31,774 nt of DNA from JBBQUP01 sp038212305. GTDB lineage: Bacteria; Bacteroidota; Bacteroidia; Bacteroidales; Marinilabiliaceae. A program made the position numbers and the translations under genes. The stretch is from assembly GCA_038212305.1 (NCBI GenBank), contig JBBQUP010000030.1, forward strand, positions 1 through 31,774. Reading direction: 5' to 3'. A model generated the notes under the pieces. The model was given only the letters and a program-made list of their open reading frames with translations, made no database searches and had not been told where the DNA came from. This document shows, piece by piece, positions 15,594-25,438 of the stretch; the first letter of the stretch is position 1; every line of letters begins with the position of its first letter.

Positions 15594-16640
15594 ATGAGTC
15601 AGGAAAAAGGAAGCGATTTATCGGATTTAGGAGAATTTGGTTTAATAGAGCACTTAGCAGGCAATGTAGTTATACATCATAGCGAGACAATTAAAGGGAT
15701 TGGAGACGACGCTGCAGTAATTGCTGCGAGTGATTTACAAACTGTAGTAACAACCGATTTATTACTTGAAGGTATTCATTTCGATTTAACCTATACCCCT
15801 CTTCGTCACTTAGGATATAAAGCTGTGGTTGTGAATTTGTCGGATATATATGCCATGAATGCGACTCCAAAACAAATCACAGTATCAATTGGCTTGAGTT
15901 CTAAATTTAGTCTGCAAGCCATTGACGAATTGTACGAAGGTATTAATGCGGCTTGTGAGCATTATAATGTTGATCTTGTTGGAGGCGACACAACCACTTC
16001 GTTAACAGGATTAACCATCTGCATCACAGCCATTGGAACCTGCTCTCCCGAGAAAGTAGTTTATCGCAATGGCGCAAAACCCAATCAACTTATTTGTGTC
16101 ACTGGCGATTTAGGAGCTGCCTACATGGGTCTTCAATTACTAGAGCGTGAAAAGCTAGTTTTTGCAGGAAATCCTAATATTCAACCCGATCTGTCGGGCT
16201 TCGATTATCTATTGCAACGCCAACTAAAGCCTGAAGCCCGAAAAGAAATTATAGAATTCCTGAATCAATTAAATGTGATTCCCACCTCAATGATCGATGT
16301 TTCTGATGGATTATCATCGGAATTAATGCACTTGTGCAAACAATCGGGAACTGGATGCCGGATTTATGAGGATAAAATACCATTGGATCCCACAACGATT
16401 TCATTGGGCGATGAAATGAATTTTAACCCATTAATGGCAGCACTAAATGGAGGCGAAGACTATGAACTACTTTTCACCATTTCGTTAAGTGATTATGAGA
16501 AGTTCCAAGGCGATTACCCACACACAATATATATGATTGGGCACATGACAGATGCTGAAAAAGGATGTGCTTTAATTACGAATGCCGGTCAGGAAATTAA
16601 GTTAACTTCGCAAGGCTGGGCAAATTTTAAACCTGCTTAA
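15594..16640 (+). CDS. thiL: Thiamine-monophosphate kinase
   Basis: ATP-dependent phosphorylation of thiamine monophosphate to the cofactor thiamine diphosphate. It belongs to the PurM/HypE-type ATP-binding superfamily. Visible motifs are GIGDDAAVI (from residue 35), TTDLLLEGIHF, the dimer-fold HLGYKAVVVNLSDIYAM, GGDTTTS, VSDGLSSELMHL and NGGEDYELLF, all in family order. Starting from the ATG at 15594 the protein has 348 aa. A longer reading from TTG at 15570 is ruled out by the promoter position. No THI-box riboswitch fits in the 15-nt leader. ruvA follows after 22 nt, then sprA, so the three form one operon. Confidence 0.96.
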   Translation: MSQEKGSDLSDLGEFGLIEHLAGNVVIHHSETIKGIGDDAAVIAASDLQTVVTTDLLLEGIHFDLTYTPLRHLGYKAVVVNLSDIYAMNATPKQITVSIGLSSKFSLQAIDELYEGINAACEHYNVDLVGGDTTTSLTGLTICITAIGTCSPEKVVYRNGAKPNQLICVTGDLGAAYMGLQLLEREKLVFAGNPNIQPDLSGFDYLLQRQLKPEARKEIIEFLNQLNVIPTSMIDVSDGLSSELMHLCKQSGTGCRIYEDKIPLDPTTISLGDEMNFNPLMAALNGGEDYELLFTISLSDYEKFQGDYPHTIYMIGHMTDAEKGCALITNAGQEIKLTSQGWANFKPA

Positions 16641-16662
16641 AAACCCTAACCAACTTTAACCT

Positions 16663-17244
16663 ATGTATGAATATTTAAAAGGAAAGATCGCAGAAATAAG
16701 TCCAGCACATACCGTGCTAGATGTAAATCAAGTTGGATATTTTATCAACATATCGTTGCATACTTTTTCTCAGATTCAAAAACGTAGCGAGACTTTATTA
16801 TACGTTCATGAAGTAATTCGAGAAGATGCTCACTTACTGTTTGGCTTTTGTGAGAAAAACGAACGCGAATTATTTCGTCAACTCATAAGCGTTTCAGGAA
16901 TAGGTTCCAACACTGCCCGAATGATGCTGTCGTCACTTTCACCGATTGAATTACAGAGCGCTATTGTAACAGGTCAGGTTGATTTGCTAAAAAGCATTAA
17001 GGGAATTGGACTAAAAACCGCCCAGCGAGTTGTGGTTGAGCTGAAGGATAAATTGGGAAAATCGTCCGTTGACGATAATTTTTTAACTTTATCAAACAAT
17101 ACTGTTCGCGAAGAAGCGTTATCTGCATTAGTGATGCTTGGATTTCAGAAAATCAACAGTCAAAAAATTGTTGATAAACTTTTAGCCGAGCAGCCCAAGT
17201 CAGCTGTAGAATCAGTTATTAAAATGGCCTTGAAAATGTTATAA
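16663..17244 (+). CDS. ruvA: Holliday junction branch migration protein RuvA
   Basis: DNA-binding subunit of RuvAB, which binds four-way junctions as a tetramer and directs the RuvB motor. The 193-aa protein has the N-terminal OB-fold (1-62, MYEYLKGKIAEI to LLFGF), two helix-hairpin-helix motifs (SGIGSNTA near 78-85 and IKGIGLKTA near 112-120), and the C-terminal domain III (about 148-193) that contacts RuvB. All are intact. It lies between thiL and sprA. The ruvA-sprA-gcvH neighbourhood occurs in other Bacteroidota from my knowledge of those genomes, and I infer it is ancestral here rather than functional. No ruvB is in the window. Confidence 0.97.
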   Translation: MYEYLKGKIAEISPAHTVLDVNQVGYFINISLHTFSQIQKRSETLLYVHEVIREDAHLLFGFCEKNERELFRQLISVSGIGSNTARMMLSSLSPIELQSAIVTGQVDLLKSIKGIGLKTAQRVVVELKDKLGKSSVDDNFLTLSNNTVREEALSALVMLGFQKINSQKIVDKLLAEQPKSAVESVIKMALKML

Positions 17245-17270
17245 ACGCCTTACTCTTAACCTGTTCCCCC

Positions 17271-20200
17271 TTGACCAAAACATTTCTATACCGCTTTTCA
17301 ATTGTTGTTTTTGCCACATTATCCATCTGGATCATGTCGGCAACAAATAATTATTCCCCTGCATATACTGAGACTAATTATTTGGCCATTCAGCCTCAAG
17401 AACCAGATACTCTGACTGGCAAACTCCCCTATCCGATAAAAGAATCGAGTGGGAATCCTTATCTTGAAAACGAGGAGCGTTCGGCAATTGATTTAAAAAT
17501 GCCCGACAATATCGAATATAGAACCGAATATGATCCTCAAACCAAACAGGTAACCATCTACCGAAAAATGGGTGGAATAGATGTTCGACTACCCTACACC
17601 ATGTCACTTGAAGAGTACTTAGACGTTGATACGCGGAGCTCAATTCTCGGATACTGGTACACCCGTCAACAACAAGAAGCAGGCACAGGTGGCGGTAATT
17701 CCATCTATAATCGATCGCTTAAACTTGGAGTTGATGCAATAAATTCCATTTTTGGCAATAATTTGGTTGATATTCGAATGCAAGGCATTGCCGAATTAAA
17801 AATTGGCATCCAGCATACTAAAATTGATAATCCAACGCTTCAAGAGCGGTTACGAAAAACTACCACCTTCGATTTTGAAGAAAACATTCAAATGAACATC
17901 ACTGGTAACATTGGTGATAAAATGAAACTGGGTGTTAATTACAACACACAAGCTCTGTTTGATTTCGAGAATCAAATTAAGTTAGAATATACCGGCGATG
18001 AGGATGAAATAGTAAAAAAAATTGAAGCTGGAAATGTGACGCTTCCACTACCAGGAACACTTATAACTGGAAGCCAAAGTTTATTTGGCATAAAAACCGA
18101 AATGCAATTTGGACGGTTAATGGTAACCAGCATTTTCTCGCAACAAAAAGGGCAATCGCAAGTAATGAACGTTGAAGGTGGCGCTACCAAACAAGAGTTT
18201 GAACTTCCCATTGATCAGTACGATCGAAACCGTCATTTCTTTTTATCTCATGCTTTTCGCGATAATTACAATAATGCACTAAAAGACTTACCAGTAATTA
18301 ATTCGCCCTATAACATTACTCAGGTTGAAGTATGGGTAACCAACCGAAGTGGCATATTTGACGAGAGTCGTAACGTCGTGTCGTTTATGGACTTAGGTGA
18401 GTCGGGAAATAACATCAGCAATAAAACATTGTGGAGTGATAACCCCGGCAATATCCCAGATAATAACACCAACAACTTGTATGGCGAAATGACATCAACT
18501 TATAATGCCATACGCGACATCAATCAGGTTTCAACCACATTACAGCCATTAGTAGCTAACGATTTTACAAACGGAAAAGACTACGAAAAAGTTGAAAATG
18601 CTCGCAAATTATTACCAACCGAATATACCATAAATAGTAAGCTTGGTTACATCTCATTAAACAACTCGTTACAGGCCGATGAAGTATTGTCGGTCGCCTA
18701 TGAATACACCTACAATGGCGAAGTTTACAGAGTAGGAGAACTAATCTCAGCGGGTGGTAAAAAGGATGATGCCTTGTATTTGAAACTGATAAAAGGAACA
18801 GCACTTACACCCAATCTCAACACCTGGAATTTAATGATGAAAAACATCTATGCCATTGGTGCATATCAGGTTAGTAAAGAAGATTTTGTGTTTGATGTGG
18901 TTTATGTTAATGACTCAACAGGCTCGCAACTCAACTACTTTCCCGAAGGTGAAAAACCGCCAACAGGCATAAATGGGGAGTTATTAATTCGGGTGATGGA
19001 TTTAGATAAACTCAATAGCCGTGACGAACCGGGCCCTGATGGAATATTCGATTTTATAGAGGGTTATACGATTTATCCACAAAATGGACGAGTTATCTTT
19101 CCTGTTAACGAACCTTTTGGTGAGGATTTAGCAGCAAAAATTAAAGATCAAAAACTAATCGACAAGTACGTATTCGAAGAACTATATACCTCATCACAAA
19201 CTGAGGCTTCGCAGTTGGCTGAAAAAAATAAGTTCCGACTGAAAGGTTCTTATAAATCAGGATCGGGTAGTGAAATAAGTTTAAATGCCATGAACATTCC
19301 TCAAGGTGGAGTTATTGTTACTGCTGGAGGTATTAAGTTGATTGAGAATGTTGATTATACGGTTGACTATACCCTTGGTAAAGTGCGAATCATCAACCAA
19401 GGTTATCTCGAATCGGGCACACCTATTCAGGTAAGTACCGAAAGCCAGTCGCTCTATAACATGCAAACAAAAACATTATTGGGAACTCATCTCGATTATA
19501 AATTCAGCGACAAATTTAATGTGGGTGCAACCATTATGCACTTGAGCGAACGGCCTCTCACCCAAAAAATCAACATTGGCGACGAACCCATTTCCAATAC
19601 CATCTGGGGTTTAAACACATCTTATTCAACTCAATCGATGGGAATAACTAACCTAATCGACAAATTGCCATTAATTCAAACCAAGGAACCATCAACCATA
19701 TCATTCGAAGGTGAATTTGCTCAACTGATTCCAGGCCATCCCAGTGTTATCAAAAAAGAGGGAACAGCTTACATCGACGATTTCGAAGGTGCAAAAATAT
19801 CCTATGATCAGAAGAACATGCTGGCATGGAAATTAGCCAGTACACCTCAAGGTCAATCGTTATTTCCTGAATCATCGGATATTAACGATTTAAGGTATGG
19901 CTTTAACAGAGCTAAATTGGCTTGGTACATCATCGATCCTCTTTTTAATCGTTCCTCAACAGAAACCCCTCGTCACATTAAAGATGACAAAGAACAACTC
20001 AGTAACCACTACGTTCGAATTGTATATGAAAACGAGTTGTTCCCTAACAAGGAGGCTGCTATTGGGCAACCTACCAATATTCCTATACTTAACTTAGCGT
20101 ATTATCCGCGGGAGCGAGGACCTTATAATTTTGATGCCAATATTGATGCCAATGGATTTTTAAATAATCCTGCTCAACGTTGGGGAGGTATGATGCGCAA

Positions 20201-23200
20201 AATTGAAACAAGCGACTTTGAAGCCGCCAATATCGAAAGCATTGAGTTTTGGGTAATGGATCCATTTGTATACAATAACGCAGCAACAAAAGGAGGTGAT
20301 CTGTATTTTAACTTAGGAAATATCTCTGAAGATATTCTTCGCGATTCGCGAAAATCGTTCGAACAAGGCTTGCCTGTTCATGGAGAAAAAACGCAAGTCG
20401 ATTCAACCGCTTGGGGGTATGTATCGAGTAAAACAAGCTTAGTCAATGCATTTAACAACGATCCAGCCTCAAGAAAATTACAAGATGTTGGTTTAGATGG
20501 CTTATCATCCGATCAAGAAAAAAATTACTATAGCTATAAACCAGCTATTGAAAACATTAAAAATATAATAACGTCTCAAGCAGCTTTAAATAAAATATTA
20601 GCGGATCCTTCATCCGACAACTACCACTATTACCGAGGAAGCGATTACGATCAGGCACAAACATCCATTTTGGATAGATATAAAGACTACAACAATACCG
20701 AGGGCAACTCAGTATCGTCGGAGTATTCGCCTGAAAGCTATCAAACAGCCGCCATTTCAACACCCGATGTGGAAGATATAAATCAGGATAACACGTTAAG
20801 CGAAACGGAAAACTACTTTCAATACAAAGTGGTATTAAGACCAGATTCAATGGAAGTGGGACAAAACTACATTACCGATATAAAATTAGGAGAACCAATC
20901 AAGCTTCCAAATGGCAAAACAGAGCAGGTGAAATGGTATCAGTTTAAAATTCCTTTAACAACCGATAATAAAGTAGGAGATATCAAAGACTTCCGCTCGA
21001 TCCGTTTCATGCGAATGTTTTTGAACAATTGCACCGATACGCTCATACTGCGTTTTGCCTCATTAGATTTGGTTAGAGGAGAGTGGCGAAAATATACCAA
21101 AAATATTTTTGAGACCTTAGATAATGTGAGTTCGAATCCGAATACTCAATTTGAAGTGTCGGCTGTTAATATCGAAGAAAATGCAGGGCGAGCCAATATC
21201 AACTATGTATTACCTCCGGGCATCGATCGGGTTATTGATCCTGCCAATCCTCAAATTCGTCAGCTTAACGAACAGTCCTTATCGTTAAAAGTTGTTGATT
21301 TAGCAGGGAGGGATGCGCGTGCTGTTTATAAAACCTTAACAGTGGATATGCGGCAATACAAGCGATTGAAGATGGAAGTGCATGCCGAACAGGTTCCAAA
21401 AACGATTCTCGATAATGGTGAGGTTTCTGCATTTATTCGCATTGGATCGGATTACAAGGATAACTTCTATGAATACGAAGTGCCTCTAAAACTAACACCC
21501 TATGTTGAAGGTGGCGGTGTAGTGAAAAACGCCTACATCATTTGGCCAACCGAAAATCAGATAAACATTGAGCTGGATAAACTACAACAAATCAAACTCC
21601 GACGAAATGAAGAAAAACGACAAGCTGGATCCACCATAACTTTTAACGACTTATATACATGGAACGATCCGGATAATCCGCTCAATTACCTTAAAATAAA
21701 GGGAAATCCAAACTTAGGAAACATTAAAACAGTTATGCTTGGTATTAAGGTACGAGGCAATCAATCCAAATCCGTAGAGGTTTGGTTTAACGAACTTCGT
21801 TTAACTGACTTTGATGAATCGGGAGGTTGGGCGGCAAATGCTCGTGTGCGAATAGATTTGGCCGACATCGGAAATATATCGTTAGCCGGTAAAACAAGCA
21901 CGGCAGGGTTTGGTAGTATCGATCAAAGTGTTAATGAACGTAGTCAGGAGAATTTTTATCAATACGATATTGCTACTAATATTGAAGGTGGTAAACTATT
22001 AGGACCACAATCGCGCTTATCGATACCTTTTTACTATGGTTATTCGAAAGCAATTACAACGCCTAAATATTATCCTTTAGATCCTGATATCCCGCTTTCG
22101 ATTGCACTTGACAATACTGCCAATGCAAGCGAAAAAGATAGTATTAAAAACCTCTCTCAGGCTGTTGTTGAAAGGCGTAGCTATAACTTCACCAATATTC
22201 GACTCAATCCAGAAGAGAATAGCAAACAAACATTGGTAAGCCCGTCGAACTTATCTGCATCCTATTCATACAACGAAATGCAGATGCATGATATTAATAC
22301 CGAATATTTGATTGATAAGGATTATAGAGCCATATTAGCCTATAATTACAATGGCCGACCTAAATTGATAGAACCATTCAAAAAATCAAAAATTCTTGCA
22401 AACAAAGCATTCTCAATCATTCGCGATTTTAATTTCTATCCACTTCCTGCTCAAATTGGATATCGATGGGAATTTGTGAGAAATTACAGCGAGACACAGA
22501 CTCGAAATGTGGCTAACCCCGCATTCCTAATCCCAGTAACCGTTCAACAAGATTTTTCTTGGAATAGATATTTCGATTTAAATTACCCATTAACCAAATC
22601 ATTGCGTCTTGATTTCAAAGCCATGACGAATGCACGAATTGATGAACCTCAAGGCCCAGTTAATAAACGATTGTATCATGATGAATATGAGATATGGAAG
22701 GATTCTGTTATGCAAAACATCCTCTCCTTTGGTCGATTAACCAACTACACTCACACTACCAACTTAAACTATACGGTTCCTATCAACAAAATACCAATGC
22801 TCGATTGGGTGAACTCTACTGTACGTTACGGATCAATGTATCAATGGACAATGGGACCTCAATCATCAGTCCAATACGATTGGGGCAATATTATACGCAA
22901 TAGTAATTCGATACAAGGTACGGGGCAGTTCAACATGACAACCCTATACAATAAATCCGATTACCTTAAAAATTTAACTCGTAAATACAGTAACCCTCAA
23001 AACAAAGGAAAAGAAGCCGATTCGAAACGTACTGTACGATTTAATCAAGAGAATTTAGTTTTAGAAGCAGGTAAACCCGTTACTATCGACCACAAATTAA
23101 ACGCGATGGAGGTGGCCGTGAAAGTTTTTGATGAAAACGGAAGACCATTGCAAGGTGAAACAAACGTAATTAACAAGAACAAAATATCGTTTACACCTAC

Positions 23201-24695
23201 AACAGCATCAAGTAAAGCTCGATTATTAGTAACCGGAACTGTAACCGAAAACAATTCGGTCTTTCAAAAAGTACTCGATTATTCATCGTTGATTATTACC
23301 GGCATTAAAAATGTGTCGATTTCATATAATCAAACCAATGGTACTATTTTACCCGGTTACGCTCCCGAAGCTAAATTCATGGGAATGTCAAGTTATGAAG
23401 GCATTACAGCACCCGGTATTCCATTTGCATTTGGTGTTCAAGATCGAGATTTTGCAATTAAAGCAGGCGAAAATGGATGGCTTACAAAAGATAAATCGCT
23501 CAACTCGCCTTATATTATGACTCACTCCAATGATTTCAATATAAAAACAACCATTGAACCCATAAAAGGCTTAAGGATTGATTTAACCGCCGACAGAAGA
23601 TATCAGCGAAACATGGATGAGTATTACATATACAACGATGTGAGTAATAACTTTGAGGCACGAAATACCATGGAGCGCGGATTATTTAGCATGAGCTTTA
23701 ATACCATAGGCACATCATTTTGGAGCATCGAAAATAAAGGAGCATTTTATTCGAAAGCTTATGAAAAGTTTTTAGATAACCGAACAATTATTGCCAATCG
23801 TTTAGGACGTGAGCGCACAGGACAACTCGATCCTGTTAAAACGGCATCCAATGGGTCTGATACGCCTTATTTATTGAGCGAAACATCAGGTTCGGGCGTA
23901 AATGGATACAACCTTAGCTCGCAAGAAGTGTTGATACCTGCATTTTTAGCGGCCTACTCCGATCGGGATGCCAATAGCATTTTTCTGGATCCGATGCCCA
24001 ATATTTTAAAAATGATGCCAAATTGGCGAGTCACCTACGATGGCTTATCGAAAATAAAACTGTTTAAAAAGTTTATTCGTTCATTTGATATCACTCATGC
24101 TTATTTATCTACTTACAGTGTTGGCTCCTATGTTACAAATCTGAATTACAATAATATTGGAGATGGTTTAAGCTGGATCCGAGATGTTCAGGATAACTTT
24201 ACTCCTAAATTTGATATCAATTCAGTCACCATAAATGAGCAATTCAACCCATTGGTGGCATTTAATATTACTTGGGTAAACAGCTTAAACACTAGAGCTG
24301 AGTACAAAAAAAGTCGACTTTTAAATTTAAGCTTATCAAACAACCAATTAATTGAGAGTTACACCAACGAATGGGTTATTGGAATGGGTTATCGATTTGA
24401 TAAACTAGCACTGAAAATTGGCAATAAAACGTTCAACAGCGATTTAAATCTCCGCGCAGATATTTCAATACGCGACAATATTTCAATTATCCGTAGAATC
24501 GAAGATTTAGTTGATCAATTAACTTCGGGACAAAAAATCATATCGGTTAAATTCACAGGAGATTATGCTTTGAGTGATCGATTCAACCTTCAACTATTTT
24601 ACGATACCAATATTAGCAACCCATATGTATCCTTGTCCTATCCAACCACAAATACAAATTTTGGACTAAGCTTCCGATTCACTTTAACTCAATAA
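17271..24695 (+). CDS. sprA: T9SS outer-membrane translocon protein SprA (Sov)
   Basis: Very large outer-membrane beta-barrel that forms the protein-conducting pore of the type IX secretion system and is needed for gliding in motile species. The 2474 aa match known homologues (about 2400-2500). A signal peptide occupies about 1-23 (FLYRFSIVVFATLSIWIMSA). The N-terminal part has family-typical stretches such as LPLPGTLITGSQSLFGIKTE (262-281), the middle has EGTAYIDDFEGAKISYD (830-846), and the end alternates beta strands closing with NFGLSFRFTLTQ. The start is TTG at 17271; the next in-frame Met (residue 21) would lose the signal peptide and no ATG lies upstream in frame. It is 26 nt after ruvA and the last gene of its operon. 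No clear terminator follows. Confidence 0.97.
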   Translation: MTKTFLYRFSIVVFATLSIWIMSATNNYSPAYTETNYLAIQPQEPDTLTGKLPYPIKESSGNPYLENEERSAIDLKMPDNIEYRTEYDPQTKQVTIYRKMGGIDVRLPYTMSLEEYLDVDTRSSILGYWYTRQQQEAGTGGGNSIYNRSLKLGVDAINSIFGNNLVDIRMQGIAELKIGIQHTKIDNPTLQERLRKTTTFDFEENIQMNITGNIGDKMKLGVNYNTQALFDFENQIKLEYTGDEDEIVKKIEAGNVTLPLPGTLITGSQSLFGIKTEMQFGRLMVTSIFSQQKGQSQVMNVEGGATKQEFELPIDQYDRNRHFFLSHAFRDNYNNALKDLPVINSPYNITQVEVWVTNRSGIFDESRNVVSFMDLGESGNNISNKTLWSDNPGNIPDNNTNNLYGEMTSTYNAIRDINQVSTTLQPLVANDFTNGKDYEKVENARKLLPTEYTINSKLGYISLNNSLQADEVLSVAYEYTYNGEVYRVGELISAGGKKDDALYLKLIKGTALTPNLNTWNLMMKNIYAIGAYQVSKEDFVFDVVYVNDSTGSQLNYFPEGEKPPTGINGELLIRVMDLDKLNSRDEPGPDGIFDFIEGYTIYPQNGRVIFPVNEPFGEDLAAKIKDQKLIDKYVFEELYTSSQTEASQLAEKNKFRLKGSYKSGSGSEISLNAMNIPQGGVIVTAGGIKLIENVDYTVDYTLGKVRIINQGYLESGTPIQVSTESQSLYNMQTKTLLGTHLDYKFSDKFNVGATIMHLSERPLTQKINIGDEPISNTIWGLNTSYSTQSMGITNLIDKLPLIQTKEPSTISFEGEFAQLIPGHPSVIKKEGTAYIDDFEGAKISYDQKNMLAWKLASTPQGQSLFPESSDINDLRYGFNRAKLAWYIIDPLFNRSSTETPRHIKDDKEQLSNHYVRIVYENELFPNKEAAIGQPTNIPILNLAYYPRERGPYNFDANIDANGFLNNPAQRWGGMMRKIETSDFEAANIESIEFWVMDPFVYNNAATKGGDLYFNLGNISEDILRDSRKSFEQGLPVHGEKTQVDSTAWGYVSSKTSLVNAFNNDPASRKLQDVGLDGLSSDQEKNYYSYKPAIENIKNIITSQAALNKILADPSSDNYHYYRGSDYDQAQTSILDRYKDYNNTEGNSVSSEYSPESYQTAAISTPDVEDINQDNTLSETENYFQYKVVLRPDSMEVGQNYITDIKLGEPIKLPNGKTEQVKWYQFKIPLTTDNKVGDIKDFRSIRFMRMFLNNCTDTLILRFASLDLVRGEWRKYTKNIFETLDNVSSNPNTQFEVSAVNIEENAGRANINYVLPPGIDRVIDPANPQIRQLNEQSLSLKVVDLAGRDARAVYKTLTVDMRQYKRLKMEVHAEQVPKTILDNGEVSAFIRIGSDYKDNFYEYEVPLKLTPYVEGGGVVKNAYIIWPTENQINIELDKLQQIKLRRNEEKRQAGSTITFNDLYTWNDPDNPLNYLKIKGNPNLGNIKTVMLGIKVRGNQSKSVEVWFNELRLTDFDESGGWAANARVRIDLADIGNISLAGKTSTAGFGSIDQSVNERSQENFYQYDIATNIEGGKLLGPQSRLSIPFYYGYSKAITTPKYYPLDPDIPLSIALDNTANASEKDSIKNLSQAVVERRSYNFTNIRLNPEENSKQTLVSPSNLSASYSYNEMQMHDINTEYLIDKDYRAILAYNYNGRPKLIEPFKKSKILANKAFSIIRDFNFYPLPAQIGYRWEFVRNYSETQTRNVANPAFLIPVTVQQDFSWNRYFDLNYPLTKSLRLDFKAMTNARIDEPQGPVNKRLYHDEYEIWKDSVMQNILSFGRLTNYTHTTNLNYTVPINKIPMLDWVNSTVRYGSMYQWTMGPQSSVQYDWGNIIRNSNSIQGTGQFNMTTLYNKSDYLKNLTRKYSNPQNKGKEADSKRTVRFNQENLVLEAGKPVTIDHKLNAMEVAVKVFDENGRPLQGETNVINKNKISFTPTTASSKARLLVTGTVTENNSVFQKVLDYSSLIITGIKNVSISYNQTNGTILPGYAPEAKFMGMSSYEGITAPGIPFAFGVQDRDFAIKAGENGWLTKDKSLNSPYIMTHSNDFNIKTTIEPIKGLRIDLTADRRYQRNMDEYYIYNDVSNNFEARNTMERGLFSMSFNTIGTSFWSIENKGAFYSKAYEKFLDNRTIIANRLGRERTGQLDPVKTASNGSDTPYLLSETSGSGVNGYNLSSQEVLIPAFLAAYSDRDANSIFLDPMPNILKMMPNWRVTYDGLSKIKLFKKFIRSFDITHAYLSTYSVGSYVTNLNYNNIGDGLSWIRDVQDNFTPKFDINSVTINEQFNPLVAFNITWVNSLNTRAEYKKSRLLNLSLSNNQLIESYTNEWVIGMGYRFDKLALKIGNKTFNSDLNLRADISIRDNISIIRRIEDLVDQLTSGQKIISVKFTGDYALSDRFNLQLFYDTNISNPYVSLSYPTTNTNFGLSFRFTLTQ

Positions 24696-24803
24696 TTATG
24701 AGTTTTAAGATGAACTTTTTGCAAATCAATGAAAGAAAGCTCGCTCAGAATGATTAAAATTCATGATTTTTTTCATTTTTTGAAAGTTTGCTGTCCTCTC
24801 TCA

Positions 24804-24834
24804 TTCGTTTATAAATGGAAAAGTTATACTTTTG
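24804..24834 (+). promoter_or_regulatory. Promoter of gcvH
   Basis: TTCG (24804-24807, one mismatch to TTTG), 19-nt spacer, TACTTTTG (24827-24834, exact). The ATG is 34 nt downstream. No glycine-riboswitch-like structure fits in the short leader. Confidence 0.65.
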
Positions 24835-24867
24835 GAACAATTAATAACAACTAAATAATTCCGTATC

Positions 24868-25245
24868 ATGATTATTCCAAAAAACCTTAAGTATACCAAA
24901 GATCACGAATGGGTAAGTTTTGATGGTGATTTTGCCTTGGTAGGTATAACAGAATTTGCGCAAGGAGAATTAGGTGACATAGTATTTGTTGAGGTTGAAA
25001 CAGGTGGTGAAGTATTGGCAAAAGAAGAAGTTTTTGGAACCATTGAAGCCGTTAAAACTGTGTCGGATTTATATATGCCTGTGAGTGGCGAGATTATTGA
25101 AGTCAACAAACAACTCGACAGTCAACCCGATTTAGTTAATACAGATCCCTACGAAGGTGGATGGATGATAAAAATAAAAATGTCCGACTCATCAGAGATC
25201 AATACACTTTTATCAGCTGAGCAATACGAGGAGTTGATTGGCTAA
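24868..25245 (+). CDS. gcvH: Glycine cleavage system H protein
   Basis: Lipoyl-carrying shuttle of the glycine cleavage complex, moving the aminomethyl group between P, T and L proteins. The 125-aa protein has the family start (IPKNLKYTKDHEWV), the GDIVFVE strand, and the lipoyl-lysine hairpin GTIEAVKTVSDLYMP with K63 as the predicted lipoylated residue. The C-terminal GGWMIKIK motif is present. Everything is full length. It has its own promoter after sprA and a terminator behind it. The other gcv genes are not in the window, as is usual in Bacteroidota where they are scattered. Confidence 0.97.
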   Translation: MIIPKNLKYTKDHEWVSFDGDFALVGITEFAQGELGDIVFVEVETGGEVLAKEEVFGTIEAVKTVSDLYMPVSGEIIEVNKQLDSQPDLVNTDPYEGGWMIKIKMSDSSEINTLLSAEQYEELIG

Positions 25246-25273
25246 CCAACTGATTTTTACATTAAAACATATG

Positions 25274-25301
25274 GAGCGGTATTTAATATCGCTCTTTTTT
25301 T
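25274..25301 (+). terminator. Terminator after gcvH
   Basis: Stem GAGCGGTA (25274-25281) with TATCGCTC (25287-25294) including one G-T pair, 5-nt loop and a run of seven T. Confidence 0.82.
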
Positions 25302-25438
25302 AGGATAATACTTTCATTTTATTACAATTAAGCAACTTGGTTTTTATAAAAGCCAAATGCATGTGGAAAAAGAAAAATAGATAATAAAACTGCGTGAGTT
25401 TTTCCGTAGACACTCGTATGTTGCTTTTCATCCAACAG

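Noticed and set aside
24696..24867. Glycine riboswitch before gcvH
   Set aside because: The promoter is 34 nt from the ATG and no paired conserved helices are visible.
25344..25363. 20-base hairpin TTGG...CCAA between gcvH and the CHAD gene
   Set aside because: No T tract on either strand; likely chance in AT-rich sequence.
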